Shown: positions 24,224-34,774 of the stretch, piece after piece
Position numbering within the stretch: the first letter of the stretch is position 1
Layout: each line of letters begins with the position of its first letter
NCBI RefSeq assembly: GCF_022829515.1
Contig: NZ_JAKSYL010000134.1
Span: forward strand, 1 to 64,000
DNA from: Methylobacterium sp. J-048
Lineage (GTDB): Bacteria > Pseudomonadota > Alphaproteobacteria > Rhizobiales > Beijerinckiaceae
Reading direction: 5' to 3'
DNA: 64,000 nucleotides
Translations under genes and position numbers: made by a program
The notes under the pieces: generated by a model
Seen by the model: only the letters and a program-made list of their open reading frames with translations
Databases searched by the model: none
What the model was told of the DNA's origin: nothing

Positions 24224-25651
24224 ATGGCAGAGCCCCGCATGCGCCGTCACCGCCACGCCAAGATCGTCGCCACGGTCGGTCCCGCCAGTTCCACGCCGGA
24301 TCGTCTGCACGCCCTGTTCCTCGCCGGGGTCGACACCTTCCGGCTCAACTTCAGCCACGGGGTGCAGGCGGATCACGCCAAGGTCCACGCGGCGATCCGC
24401 GCCCTGGAACAGGAGGTCGGCCGCCCGATTGGCATCCTGCAGGACCTGCAGGGGCCGAAGATCCGCGTCGGCACGCTGCAGGGCGGTCGCCTCGATCTCG
24501 AAGCCGGCGAGACGATCCGCTTCGTGCTCGAAGGGTCCGAGGGCGACAAGCAGGCGATCCCGCTCCACCACCCGGAAATCTTCGCCGCCGTGGTGCCTGA
24601 CCAGGACCTCCTGATCGACGACGGGCGGGTGCGGGTGCGGGTCGTGGGGCCGGAGCGGGATTCGATCACCGCCGAGGTGGTGACCGGCGGCCCGATCTCG
24701 AACCGCAAGGGCGTCAACCTGCCGGGCACCCTGCTGGATCTGTCGCCGCTGACTGAGAAGGACCGGGCCGACCTCGCCTTCGGGCTGGAGCTCGGCGTCG
24801 ACTGGGTCGCCCTGTCCTTCGTCCAGAAGCCGTCCGACGTGATCGAGGCCCGGGGGCTGATCGGCGACCGCGCCGGCATCATGTCGAAGATCGAGAAGCC
24901 GCAGGCGCTGGAGCGGATCGACGATATCATCCGGCTCTCGGATGCCGTGATGGTCGCCCGCGGCGATCTCGGCGTCGAGATCCCGCACGAGGACGTGCCC
25001 GGGCGGCAGAAGGAGCTGATCCGCGCCTGCCGCCTCGCCGTAAAGCCGGTGATCGTGGCAACCCAGATGCTTGACTCGATGGTGTCGGCCCCGGCCCCGA
25101 CCCGGGCGGAAGCCTCGGACGTCGCCACCGCCATCTATGACGGCGCCGACGCGGTGATGCTGTCGGCGGAATCGGCGACCGGACAGTATCCGGTCGAGGC
25201 CGTGTCGATGATGGACCGGATCATCCGCAGCGTGGAGGGCCACAAGCTCTACCACTCGATCGTGGCCGCCTCGGAGCCCGGCGAGGAGGAGACGCCGCCC
25301 CACGCGGTCGCCACCGCTACCGCGGACTTGGCCGAAGCCGTGCACGCGGCCGCGATCGTCACCTACACCACCAGCGGGACCACGGCTGCCCGCGTCGCAC
25401 GCAAGCGTCCCGCGGCGTCGATCCTGGCGCTGACCCCGAGCCTTGCCACCTCGCGGCGCCTGTGCCTGCTCTGGGGCGCCCACAGCGTTCACACCGACGA
25501 TGTCGACTCCTACGAGGAGATGACCGCCAAGGCCTGCCACCACGCCCAAGCGGAAGGTTTCGCCCGGCCGAACGACATCATCGTCGTCACCGCCGGCATC
25601 CCGTTCCACACCGCGGGGAACACCAACAACATCCGATTGATGCAGGTCTGA
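24224..25651 (+). CDS. pyk: Pyruvate kinase
   Basis: 475 residues. GGAGG lies eight bases before the ATG at 24,224, preferred over the GTG six bases earlier. Motifs in order: KIVATVGPASS, FRLNFSHG, ILQDLQGPKIRVG, the MSKIEKPQAL catalytic lysine loop, VMVARGDLGVEIP, VATQMLDSM and DGADAVMLSAESATGQYP. It converts phosphoenolpyruvate and ADP to pyruvate and ATP. The length is close to type I enzymes. Confidence 0.95.
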   Translation: MAEPRMRRHRHAKIVATVGPASSTPDRLHALFLAGVDTFRLNFSHGVQADHAKVHAAIRALEQEVGRPIGILQDLQGPKIRVGTLQGGRLDLEAGETIRFVLEGSEGDKQAIPLHHPEIFAAVVPDQDLLIDDGRVRVRVVGPERDSITAEVVTGGPISNRKGVNLPGTLLDLSPLTEKDRADLAFGLELGVDWVALSFVQKPSDVIEARGLIGDRAGIMSKIEKPQALERIDDIIRLSDAVMVARGDLGVEIPHEDVPGRQKELIRACRLAVKPVIVATQMLDSMVSAPAPTRAEASDVATAIYDGADAVMLSAESATGQYPVEAVSMMDRIIRSVEGHKLYHSIVAASEPGEEETPPHAVATATADLAEAVHAAAIVTYTTSGTTAARVARKRPAASILALTPSLATSRRLCLLWGAHSVHTDDVDSYEEMTAKACHHAQAEGFARPNDIIVVTAGIPFHTAGNTNNIRLMQV

Positions 25652-25735
25652 CGCCGCGAACCGGGGAACGCCGCACGCGCATCGCCCGTTGATGGGCAAG
25701 CTGCGCCGTTTTGGCGCGAACGCGGGGACAGATCC

Positions 25736-25864
25736 ATGAGCCTGATCGGACGCATCGTCACCAAGCTTCTCGGCAACGAGAACCGCCCCATCGACCGCGA
25801 CGACCGGAACGCCAGCACCGCGACGCCGATCGGCCGCTTGGTCACCAAGATCCTGGGCAAGTAA
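25736..25864 (+). CDS. 42-residue protein with duplicated IGRxVTKxLG motif
   Basis: A clean ATG...TAA frame of 42 codons with GGGGACAG upstream. The product has the motif IGRIVTKLLGN near the N-terminus and IGRLVTKILGK at the C-terminus, joined by an acidic/polar linker (RPIDRDDRNASTAT). Both motifs form short amphipathic basic helices. It sits between pyk and a strong terminator, so it may be the last gene of the pyk transcript. No family known to me; possibly membrane-associated. Confidence 0.5.
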   Translation: MSLIGRIVTKLLGNENRPIDRDDRNASTATPIGRLVTKILGK

Positions 25865-25872
25865 CAGACCCA

Positions 25873-25904
25873 AGCGCCGCGCACCCCACCGGATGCGCGG
25901 CGCT
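25873..25904. terminator. Bidirectional hairpin terminator
   Basis: AGCGCCGCGCA (25,873-25,883) pairs perfectly with TGCGCGGCGCT (25,894-25,904) over a 10-base loop. It stands between the small ORF and the convergent patatin gene. No T-tract on either side, so termination may be Rho-aided. Confidence 0.65.
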
Positions 25905-25918
25905 GAGATCAGACGCCG

Positions 25919-27106
25919 TCAGTTCGCGACCGCGTTCGCGGTCTGCTTGAGCGTCGGTGACGCCGGAACGGTGTGCTGCCAGAATCTGCCCGTCCGACCC
26001 TTCTCGAGGCCCTCTTGGTAGAGGGCCCGCATGTATCCGGTATCGAAGCCCTTGGCGGCGGACGCCTTCGGGCCGCTCTCGTCGATATAGGTCAGGTTGA
26101 AGCCCATGCCGTTGCTGCGCGCGAGCGCGTAGGTCGCGGTGAGCGTCGCGCGCGAGCGAGCGCGGCTCGCCGTCGTGAACGAGCGTTCGACGATCGACAG
26201 AGTATTGTCCTTCGTCACCTCGAAGTCGGGCTCGAGGCGTCCGTTGATCACCACGTAGATGTTGGCCTTGCCGCCGGTGCGGATCTTTCCGTCGCGCAAC
26301 AGGAGCGTCTGCGGGAGGGTGAAGACCGGCGTCACCACCGAGCCGTCGACATGCATCTCCTGGAAGCGCGCGTCGGCCGCCGTCACGTCGATCATCTGCG
26401 GCGGGAACACCGCCGGGATACTCGCCGAGGCGGCCAGCACGTCGCGGAACAGCTCCAGGGCGTTCGGCGCGCCGCTCGATGCGATGACGCCCATGTTCCA
26501 GATCACCGCGCGCTGGGAATCGAGATTGGTCGTCACCACCATCAGACGGCGGCCCTTGGCGTGCTCTTCCGCGATGGCGGTGAGCAGCTCCGGGGTGACG
26601 TAGCGGCCGATCAGGTTGCGCAGGCGGCCGTCCCCGAACAGGCCGGAGCCGAACAGGACGTTGGCGATGTTGGGCGAGTTCACCAGCTCACCGGCGACGC
26701 CGCTGGTGTAGAACTCGGTCAGGTACGGATCGTAGGCCGGGCCCAGGAAGGCGAACGGCGCGATCAGCGCGCCGGTCGATACGCCGGAGACCAGGGTGAA
26801 TTCCGGGCGGGTGCCGGAGGCTGTCCAGCCGTTCAGCACGCCGGCCCCGTAGGCGCCGTCGCCGCCGCCGCCCGACAGCGCCAGGTAATTGAAACCGGCG
26901 GAGCGGCGCGCCGGATTGCCCGCGAGTTCCGCGATCGTGTCGACCGAAGCATCGGCGTAGACCCGCGCCCCGGGGATGCCGGGCACGCTGGCGAAGGCTG
27001 CCTGCTCGGCCGTGTAGGCGGTGCGCGGGACGGAGCCGCAGGCCGCGACCTGGCCGGCCAGCCCGAGCGCGATCAGCGCGCGAAGCCCCCCGTGACGGTA
27101 ACCCAT
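25919..27106 (-). CDS. Patatin-like phospholipase, lipoprotein
   Basis: 395 residues from ATG 27,106 with AGGTGAGGA upstream. The signal ends in GQVAAC, a lipobox-like site. The patatin core shows the oxyanion loop GGGGDGAYGAG, the nucleophile elbow GVSTG and the catalytic Asp in HVDGSV. The dyad Ser-Asp hydrolyses acyl lipids. C-terminal helices include a SRARSRATLTATYALARSNG stretch. A lipid anchor would place it on the inner or outer membrane periplasmic face. Confidence 0.85.
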   Translation of the reverse strand: MGYRHGGLRALIALGLAGQVAACGSVPRTAYTAEQAAFASVPGIPGARVYADASVDTIAELAGNPARRSAGFNYLALSGGGGDGAYGAGVLNGWTASGTRPEFTLVSGVSTGALIAPFAFLGPAYDPYLTEFYTSGVAGELVNSPNIANVLFGSGLFGDGRLRNLIGRYVTPELLTAIAEEHAKGRRLMVVTTNLDSQRAVIWNMGVIASSGAPNALELFRDVLAASASIPAVFPPQMIDVTAADARFQEMHVDGSVVTPVFTLPQTLLLRDGKIRTGGKANIYVVINGRLEPDFEVTKDNTLSIVERSFTTASRARSRATLTATYALARSNGMGFNLTYIDESGPKASAAKGFDTGYMRALYQEGLEKGRTGRFWQHTVPASPTLKQTANAVAN

Positions 27107-27547
27107 CGTCCTCACCTCGGATAACAGCAACGCTTGCCCCTTCTGCCACAGGGAAGCAGCTTGGCCGTGACGCCGTTCCAGCCAAGCTGCGCATTCGACA
27201 CGATTGTGGTGCGATTGCGCCGGTCTGTGACGCCGCGGCCACGCCGCACCGGGATCGGCCGGGCCACGGGGTCCCGGTAACCACCTTCCCAAGCGAACGG
27301 CCCATTGCCGGTGGACAGGGTCCGTCTCGGTCGCGGGGCCGCCCTTGCAAGCGTCGCGAACGCCGCGCTAGGGTCCGGCCGTGGCCTGACGAGACAGGGT
27401 GTCGCACGCGGTGCGGCATTCGACGCGCATGGGTGACGCGCAAGGGTGCGATCCGAACCGGCAATACGGCCGGGAGGGTCTCGATCGACCCGGAACGCAG
27501 ACCGTCACGCAGTGAGAGCGCAGGGCCGCAGGGGGCGGAGGGGGATT
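27107..27547. other. Divergent promoter region, patatin / gcrA
   Basis: 441 bases between two divergent starts. Reading frames on both strands here are Arg-rich and not convincing. I see no GANTC methylation site, strong hairpin or recognisable operator. Confidence 0.4.
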
Positions 27548-28078
27548 ATGGACGCGGGCCTGAGCTGGACGGATGATCGCGTGGCGCTCCTGCGCCGGCT
27601 GTGGGAAGACGGGCAGAGCGCGAGCAAGATCGCGGCGCAACTCGGCGGCGTCACCCGGAACGCGGTGATCGGCAAGGTGCATCGCCTCGGCCTGGGCGGT
27701 CGCGCCCGGGGCGGCGAGGAGGCTCCTGCAACCCCGCAGGCCGCCAAGGCCGTCGAGATCGAGACCGCCATCGCGGTGGTCGAGACGCAGGCGCCCGAGC
27801 CGGTGGCGATCCTCTCGCATCGCCCCGCGCCGGTCTTCCCGACCCCGGCCCCGGTGGCCCCCGAGCCCGTGGCGCTGTCGGTGTCACAGCGGGTTACGAT
27901 CATGGACCTTCGGGAATCGATGTGTCGCTGGCCGCTCGGCGATCCGACCACGCCGGAATTCCGATTCTGCGGCGCCCGCTCGATCACCGGGCTGCCCTAC
28001 TGCACCCACCACGCCGAGATCGCCTACCAGCCGGCGGCGGAGCGCAAGCGCGACCGCCGCGTCGCCTCGTTCCGCTGA
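27548..28078 (+). CDS. gcrA: Cell-cycle regulator GcrA
   Basis: 176 residues. The N-terminal HTH is typical: LSWTDDRVALLRRLWEDGQS, ASKIAAQLGGVTRNAVIGKVHRLGL. A Pro/Ala-rich linker follows, then the C-terminal domain with CRWPLGDP, FRFCGARS and YCTHHAEIAY. GcrA binds sigma70-RNA polymerase and acts at promoters with CcrM-methylated GANTC sites. The start has only a weak ribosome-binding site. A second cell-cycle locus (min) lies 12 kb on. Confidence 0.93.
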   Translation: MDAGLSWTDDRVALLRRLWEDGQSASKIAAQLGGVTRNAVIGKVHRLGLGGRARGGEEAPATPQAAKAVEIETAIAVVETQAPEPVAILSHRPAPVFPTPAPVAPEPVALSVSQRVTIMDLRESMCRWPLGDPTTPEFRFCGARSITGLPYCTHHAEIAYQPAAERKRDRRVASFR

Positions 28079-28098
28079 GATCCGGTCAGATCGAGGCC

Positions 28099-29061
28099 TC
28101 AGGGCGCGGTCACGCCGGTCTCTTCGAGATAGCGCAGCGTGCCGAGGTTGAGCTGCGCTGTGGGTACGATCCCGCGGAGATTCCGCGGCTGCGTGGCCGC
28201 GCCCTGCGGATGGCGCGCGGCCATATCGGCGTGGGCCAGGGCCTGGACGATCCGGTAGGCCGTCGCGGCTTCGAATCCGGGCCGTGCCAGCACGAGGCTC
28301 CAGGAACCCACCGTCTCGATCGCAGACATCTGGCCGGCGAAGCTGCCGGCGGGCACGGTCATGCGCTGCAGCGCCGCTCCCGCATGAGCGATGCGCGCGA
28401 TGCCCGCCTCTGACGGACCGAAAAAGCGCGCACCGCCCGGCTCTTGGGCCATCGCGACAAAGCCCGGCCAGCCGAGGCCACCGCCCCAGAGCGCGTCGGC
28501 GCCGCCATCGCGCACCATGCGCGGCCCGTCTCCGGCCCGGTCGAGCAGGATCGGGCGGATATCATGCTCGGGATCGAGGCCCGAGGCCTGGAGCGCGGCG
28601 CGCCCCATGACGGTCAGGCCGGAACTGTGCGTGCCCAGCACCACCGACCGCCCGCGCAAATCCTCCACGGTACGAATCGGGCTCGCCGCCGGGACGGCGA
28701 ACAGCCCGGACGTGGGATACATCGGCGCCAGGACCTTGAGGTCGATCGACTCGGTCAGGGCCGGATACGCGTATTCCCCCTGGACCAGCGCGAGGTCGAC
28801 ACGGCCGGCACGCAGCAGCCCGACATTCTCGGCCGAGCCGCTGCTGGCTCGTGATTCGATGACAAGCTCGGGATCGGCCGCGTGGATCGATGCCGCGAAG
28901 GCATCCCCGAAAGCCGGGAAGCCGCCGCCGGGGGTCGCGGTGGCGAGGACGACGCGCACCGGTTCTGCGGCCAGAACCGGTCGGGCCAGGACGACGCCGA
29001 GACCGGAGAGCAGGGCGGTGCGGCGAGACGGCCATTCGGCACCGGTGAGACGGCGTTTCAT
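28099..29061 (-). CDS. TAXI-family TRAP transporter solute-binding protein
   Basis: 320 residues from ATG 29,061. The N-terminus has a Tat-like signal (SRRTALLSGLGVVLARPVLA). The mature protein has TAXI features: ATATPGGGFPAFGDAFA, SRASSGSAENVGLLRAGRVDLALVQ and LRGRSVVLGTHSSGLTVMGR. It would bind a small organic acid or similar ligand in the periplasm. No DctQM/fused permease gene is adjacent, so the partner is elsewhere or it is an orphan. Convergent with gcrA, 20 bases apart. Confidence 0.82.
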   Translation of the reverse strand: MKRRLTGAEWPSRRTALLSGLGVVLARPVLAAEPVRVVLATATPGGGFPAFGDAFAASIHAADPELVIESRASSGSAENVGLLRAGRVDLALVQGEYAYPALTESIDLKVLAPMYPTSGLFAVPAASPIRTVEDLRGRSVVLGTHSSGLTVMGRAALQASGLDPEHDIRPILLDRAGDGPRMVRDGGADALWGGGLGWPGFVAMAQEPGGARFFGPSEAGIARIAHAGAALQRMTVPAGSFAGQMSAIETVGSWSLVLARPGFEAATAYRIVQALAHADMAARHPQGAATQPRNLRGIVPTAQLNLGTLRYLEETGVTAP

Positions 29062-29341
29062 GGGACAGCCCTCGACCGCAACCGGCAGGCGCAAAGCCTA
29101 ACGCACCGGTAGTGAGAACGATATTCCACAAAACGTCGGCCTGTCAGAGATCTTATCCCACCATCGACAGTAATCCAGTACGGCGACAAAAAGAACTTTC
29201 GTACAGGACACTTAGACCGATTGCCCCGGCTCCGGCGACGCGATATCGCAGCTGTCCATCCGCCGGCCGACCAGGGTCCTTCCTGGACCGGACCGTCCGG
29301 ACCCGAATTCCGTTCGCCTCGATATCTGCAGGAGTTTCGCG

Positions 29342-30316
29342 ATGGCCGATTCCCTCAACGCGCCGGCGAAAGTCGGCCACGGCCGTGTCTACGGCTCGAT
29401 CACCGAGACCATCGGCAACACCCCGCTGGTCCGCCTCAACCGCCTGCCCAAGGAGCACGGCGTCGACGCCGAGATCCTGCTGAAGCTCGAGTTCTTCAAT
29501 CCGATCGCCAGCGTGAAGGACCGCATCGGCGTCAACATGATCGACGCCCTGGAGGCCTCGGGCAAGCTGCAGCCCGGCGGCACGCTGGTCGAGCCGACCT
29601 CCGGCAACACCGGCATCGCGCTGGCCTTCGTGGCCGCGGCACGGGGCTACCGTCTGATCCTGGTGATGCCGGAGACGATGTCCATCGAGCGGCGCAAGAT
29701 GCTGGCCTTCCTGGGCGCCGAACTCGCGCTCACCCCCGGCGCGCAGGGCATGAAGGGCGCCATCGCCAAGGCCGAGGAACTGCTGAAGGAGATCCCAGGC
29801 TCGGTGATGCCGCAGCAATTCTCGAACCCGGCCAATCCCGAGATCCACCGCAAGACCACGGCCGAGGAGATCTGGACCGACACCAGCGGCCAGCTCGATG
29901 CCTTCGTGGCCGGCGTCGGCACCGGCGGCACCGTGACCGGCGTCGGCGAGGTGCTGAAGCCGCGGCTGCCCAACCTCAAAGTCTTCGCGGTCGAGCCGGT
30001 GGAATCGCCGGTGATCTCCGGCGGCCAGCCCGGCCCACACAAGATCCAGGGCATCGGCGCGGGCTTCATCCCGGAGAACCTGCACACCGATATCCTGGAC
30101 GGCGTGCTCAAGGTCTCCAACGACACCGCCTTCGAGACCTCGCGGGCGCTCGCCCGGCTTGAGGGCATCCCGGGCGGCATCTCCACGGGCGGCAACGTCG
30201 CGGCGGCGCTGGAACTGGCCAAGCGGCCCGAATTCCAGGGCAAACGGATCGTCACGATCGCCTGCTCGTTCGCCGAGCGCTACATCTCGTCGGCCCTGTT
30301 CGACGGGATCGGCTAG
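29342..30316 (+). CDS. cysK: Cysteine synthase A
   Basis: 324 residues. PLP-binding lysine in [11 protein letters not shown] (Lys59), phosphate-binding [10 protein letters not shown], the [10 protein letters not shown] loop, and the [12 protein letters not shown] and [11 protein letters not shown] segments are all present. It makes cysteine from O-acetylserine and sulfide. The 280 bases upstream are non-coding and contain AT-rich stretches around 29,130-29,210 suited to a promoter. A hairpin terminator follows. Confidence 0.95.
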   Translation: MADSLNAPAKVGHGRVYGSITETIGNTPLVRLNRLPKEHGVDAEILLKLEFFNPIASVKDRIGVNMIDALEASGKLQPGGTLVEPTSGNTGIALAFVAAARGYRLILVMPETMSIERRKMLAFLGAELALTPGAQGMKGAIAKAEELLKEIPGSVMPQQFSNPANPEIHRKTTAEEIWTDTSGQLDAFVAGVGTGGTVTGVGEVLKPRLPNLKVFAVEPVESPVISGGQPGPHKIQGIGAGFIPENLHTDILDGVLKVSNDTAFETSRALARLEGIPGGISTGGNVAAALELAKRPEFQGKRIVTIACSFAERYISSALFDGIG

Positions 30317-30353
30317 CACAGCCGCTGCGGCGCGCCGCATCGACGACGTCTGA

Positions 30354-30390
30354 AGCCGCGCCGGTTCCACGGGAGCCGGCGCGGTTGTTG
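30354..30390 (+). terminator. Terminator after cysK
   Basis: CCGCGCCGG (30,356-30,364) pairs with CCGGCGCGG (30,376-30,384); the stem extends by one G-T and one A-T pair and is followed by TTGTTGG. It ends the cysK transcript. Confidence 0.7.
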
Positions 30391-30691
30391 GTCATGAGGG
30401 ACTAAGCGCGATTCCTTATGAAATCCGCGAGCCGTCTAGGACGCCGAATCTGCTAGTTCTTCGATCGATCAATTGATTCGCGTGAGCGCGGAACGGACCA
30501 ACCAGACGCCGTCTCGCGAAAAAGGGCGATTTTTCTCGGACTCAGAGACAGTATCCTTCAGCATCATCCGTGATCTGCGTTCCGCGCGACGACGCACGGC
30601 GACGCAAACCTTGGAAAACCTTCGCGCATCGGTCATCTGGATCCCGGGTCGTCCTGTCGTCGACACCCCAGCACCGGACGGACATTGCCGC
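30391..30691. other. Intergenic region, no gene seen
   Basis: An open frame continuous with the next gene runs back to 30,473 but its residues are Arg/Ser/Thr-rich before the signal peptide. I treat it as leader. It includes the AT-rich stretch TTCGATCGATCAATTG near 30,460 that could hold a promoter. Confidence 0.35.
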
Positions 30692-31189
30692 ATGCGCTGC
30701 CTCCTCGTTCTCCTCGGATGTCTCATCGCCCAGGCGGCACAGGCACAGGGTTTTGCCGGCCACGACCTCACGGCCTTCACGGACCCGGTCAGGGCCGCGA
30801 TCGGCAGAAAGGCCTCGGTGCGGGCGACTCCTCTCACGCTCACCGCCACCTGTGTCCCGTGCACGGGTTCGCCGAACGTCGACATCCAGCTCGGAATCTC
30901 GACCGACGGGACGGAGACGCGTGTGCGCACCGGCCAGACCTCGTTGGCGAAGCTGGAGGCGCTCTGCATCAAGCAGAACCCCGATTGCCGGCTCTCGGCC
31001 CTGCCGGTCAGCCCGGCGGTCGGCTGGATCACCGTCTATGCCGTGGGGAACGAAGGCGGATCGACCGCAGTGATCCTGCGCGACGGCGACCTGCTGACGA
31101 TTCGGGCCAAGGCCGATAACCCAGGGCATGCCGAAGATGCGGTGCTGGCGCTGACGCAGAAAATCGCCCCGAAGATTGTCGGCCCATGA
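30692..31189 (+). CDS. Secreted hypothetical protein
   Basis: 165 residues from ATG 30,692, starting MRCLLVLLGCLIAQAAQAQG, a Sec signal peptide. The mature part has two Cys pairs (TCVPC and LCIKQNPDC), likely disulfides, and a beta-rich C-terminal half (AVILRDGDLLTIRAKAD). The family is not recognised. It precedes the hydrophilic gene cluster but with a 120-base gap. Confidence 0.65.
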   Translation: MRCLLVLLGCLIAQAAQAQGFAGHDLTAFTDPVRAAIGRKASVRATPLTLTATCVPCTGSPNVDIQLGISTDGTETRVRTGQTSLAKLEALCIKQNPDCRLSALPVSPAVGWITVYAVGNEGGSTAVILRDGDLLTIRAKADNPGHAEDAVLALTQKIAPKIVGP

Positions 31190-31312
31190 CGCCCAGCTCA
31201 CCTCAACCGTAGCGTTAGGACCGGCCGTCCGGAGGGAACGGCAGGATCGACGCAACCCTGGTCTCCTGCTCCCGTTGTCCCGCCACAGCGCACAGCAGGA
31301 GAGGCGGGAGCC

Positions 31313-31654
31313 ATGGCAGAGCAGACGACACCACGGCCGTCGTTGAAGGACTTCAACGCCAACGCCGACCGGAACGGCCAGGATCTCGGCCAGGACTCGC
31401 CCCTCGACGTGGGTCTGGCCGCCAACACGCAGGCCGACCTGAAGCGGGATCCGGCGGGCGACGCCGAGGCGGCGCGAATCGCTTCCGGCACGCCGGGCTC
31501 GGACGCGACCGACGCCACCGAGGCGGAGACGCCGCCGGAAAACCTGAGGAAGTTACAGGGCGAGTTCGGCAAAGCTTCGGACAAGGGCTCAAGTTTGGGC
31601 GAAGCGATCGACCGAGCCACCGCAGCGGTCGGCCAGGATGATGGAAAACGCTGA
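31313..31654 (+). CDS. Hydrophilic, probably disordered protein 1
   Basis: 113 residues, no hydrophobic core, rich in Asp, Ala, Gly, Gln, Asn and Lys (KDFNANADRNGQDLGQDSPL; NLRKLQGEFGKASDKGSSLG). No cysteine or tryptophan. The stop overlaps the next start as TGATG. Such composition suits an intrinsically disordered, possibly stress-related protein. First gene of a three-gene overlapping set. Confidence 0.6.
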   Translation: MAEQTTPRPSLKDFNANADRNGQDLGQDSPLDVGLAANTQADLKRDPAGDAEAARIASGTPGSDATDATEAETPPENLRKLQGEFGKASDKGSSLGEAIDRATAAVGQDDGKR

Positions 31655-31968
31655 TGGGCAGGCTCACCAGCGAGTCCAGAACTGTCACCCGCAAGCCCGA
31701 CGACACGGTCGGCTCACCGGGCGAGCATCCCGCGGGCGGCGGTCACCAGACCTCCGAGCAGGCGGCAATCACCGATATGGGCACGGGTGGCCCGGCCAAA
31801 ACCGAATCCAAGGAGGGATGGGGCAGTTCCGGTGAGGCCGGTCGCTCCCCACCCGCCGTGGGCGGCTCATCCGGCGGCCATTCGGAACAGAAGGCATCAC
31901 GCGGCCCAGCCGCCGACCAGAAAGTGGCCGACGGGCACTATCGGGTCGAGCAGGAGGACAAAAAGTGA
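31654..31968 (+). CDS. Hydrophilic, probably disordered protein 2
   Basis: 104 residues dominated by Gly, Ser, Glu, Lys, Pro and Thr (PGEHPAGGGHQTSEQAAITD; GGSSGGHSEQKASRGPAADQ), ending VEQEDKK. No predicted secondary structure core. Coupled to both neighbours by overlapping stop/start codons. Function unknown. Confidence 0.55.
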   Translation: MGRLTSESRTVTRKPDDTVGSPGEHPAGGGHQTSEQAAITDMGTGGPAKTESKEGWGSSGEAGRSPPAVGGSSGGHSEQKASRGPAADQKVADGHYRVEQEDKK

Positions 31969-32117
31969 GCGAGCGTAAAGATCCGAAACCGGAGAAACCG
32001 GCCAACATCGCGCCCGACGCGGTGAAGGACCCGAACGAGAAGACCGATGGCAAGCCCGGGATGGGTCCGCAGGGGGAAAAGAGCCAAAACGACGAGACCG
32101 ACCCCGGCGGAAGCTGA
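31965..32117 (+). CDS. Hydrophilic, probably disordered protein 3
   Basis: 50 residues from a GTG that overlaps the previous stop as GTGA. Lys/Pro/Asp/Glu/Asn-rich (SERKDPKPEKPANIAPDAV; KPGMGPQGEKSQNDETDPGG). The chained overlaps make it likely to be translated even though it is tiny. Confidence 0.5.
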   Translation: MSERKDPKPEKPANIAPDAVKDPNEKTDGKPGMGPQGEKSQNDETDPGGS

Positions 32118-32198
32118 GGCGTCCTTTCGAGATGGCCGCCGATCTTGGGGCATGAGCCTCAAGGTCGATGCGGGGTTCTAACCGCCTGGGACACGCGC

Positions 32199-32429
32199 TC
32201 AGGAAAGCCGGAAGCGGATCGGCTCGACAGCCAGCGCGACCTCGTCCGGACGGCAACCGGTCTCGACGCAGGCGTAGCGGATGGCATCCTGGCGGGTACG
32301 AAACAGGCCCCCTGCCCTGCCGCCGGTCTCGACGGCGACCCAATGGCCTTCGCCATCCTGGCCGACGAGATACGGAGCGGCTGCCGGGGCCGAGCGGGCC
32401 GGCAGGTTGGCGTTCAAGGCGACGGGCAT
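32199..32429 (-). CDS. Small DUF2188-like protein
   Basis: 76 residues from ATG 32,429; a GTG three codons upstream is an alternative. The core GHWVAVETGGRAGGLFRTRQ followed by DAIRYACVET resembles small DUF2188-type proteins, which have a W-V...GG...F.T..eA pattern. It is the last gene before typA and convergent with the hydrophilic cluster. Function unknown. Confidence 0.6.
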   Translation of the reverse strand: MPVALNANLPARSAPAAAPYLVGQDGEGHWVAVETGGRAGGLFRTRQDAIRYACVETGCRPDEVALAVEPIRFRLS

Positions 32430-32536
32430 CGGGGTCACGGGGTTTCATGCGGCCCAATCGGGACGTCCCGCAGAGCCGGAATGCTCGTCGGAATGGCCTG
32501 ATGGGTCAACCGGGGACCAGAATGAAGTCCCTCTCG

Positions 32537-32562
32537 GCAACCGGGCCTGAGCGCCCGGTTGC
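32537..32562. terminator. Hairpin at end of typA
   Basis: GCAACCGGGC (32,537-32,546) pairs perfectly with GCCCGGTTGC (32,553-32,562) over a 6-base loop, 13 bases past the typA stop. No T-tract. Confidence 0.55.
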
Positions 32563-32574
32563 CCGGCGTTCAGC

Positions 32575-34401
<1,827 letters not shown>

Positions 34402-34774
34402 GGCGGCCCGAAACGGGTTGTGCCGGCTCCCTGGCGGCCGCGCGGCGCGGCCGTCCGCGCCGGGTGAGGTACGGAGTCGTGGTGGTTGCGTCGCAATATA
34501 AGCCCGCGCGTCCGCCCGCAAGGCCACAGCACGCATGCCGGTATGCCGTTGTGCGCGGCGCGCACCGCTAAACCACACGTGGTGCCAGCAAATTTCGGGC
34601 TCGAAGCGGCAGCGATCTGCTCCATCGCAACCCGTGGTCTCGTCGGTTCTGCTGCAAAGTCCGTTCCGCCCGACCGCTCGCGTACCGTAAACCGGTACGG
34701 CTTGCCGGCGGTGGCGATTCGCCGCCCCTGCATCTGTAGCAGCCAGGCTGGATCACCGGACGAGAGCGGAGCGG
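34402..34774. other. Divergent intergenic region typA / SDR
   Basis: 373 bases between divergent starts. Contains the shared promoter region; no hairpin, repeat or small gene that I can support. Confidence 0.4.

Noticed and set aside
24044..25873. 609-codon minus-strand frame
   Set aside because: Lies antisense to pyruvate kinase, which is certain.
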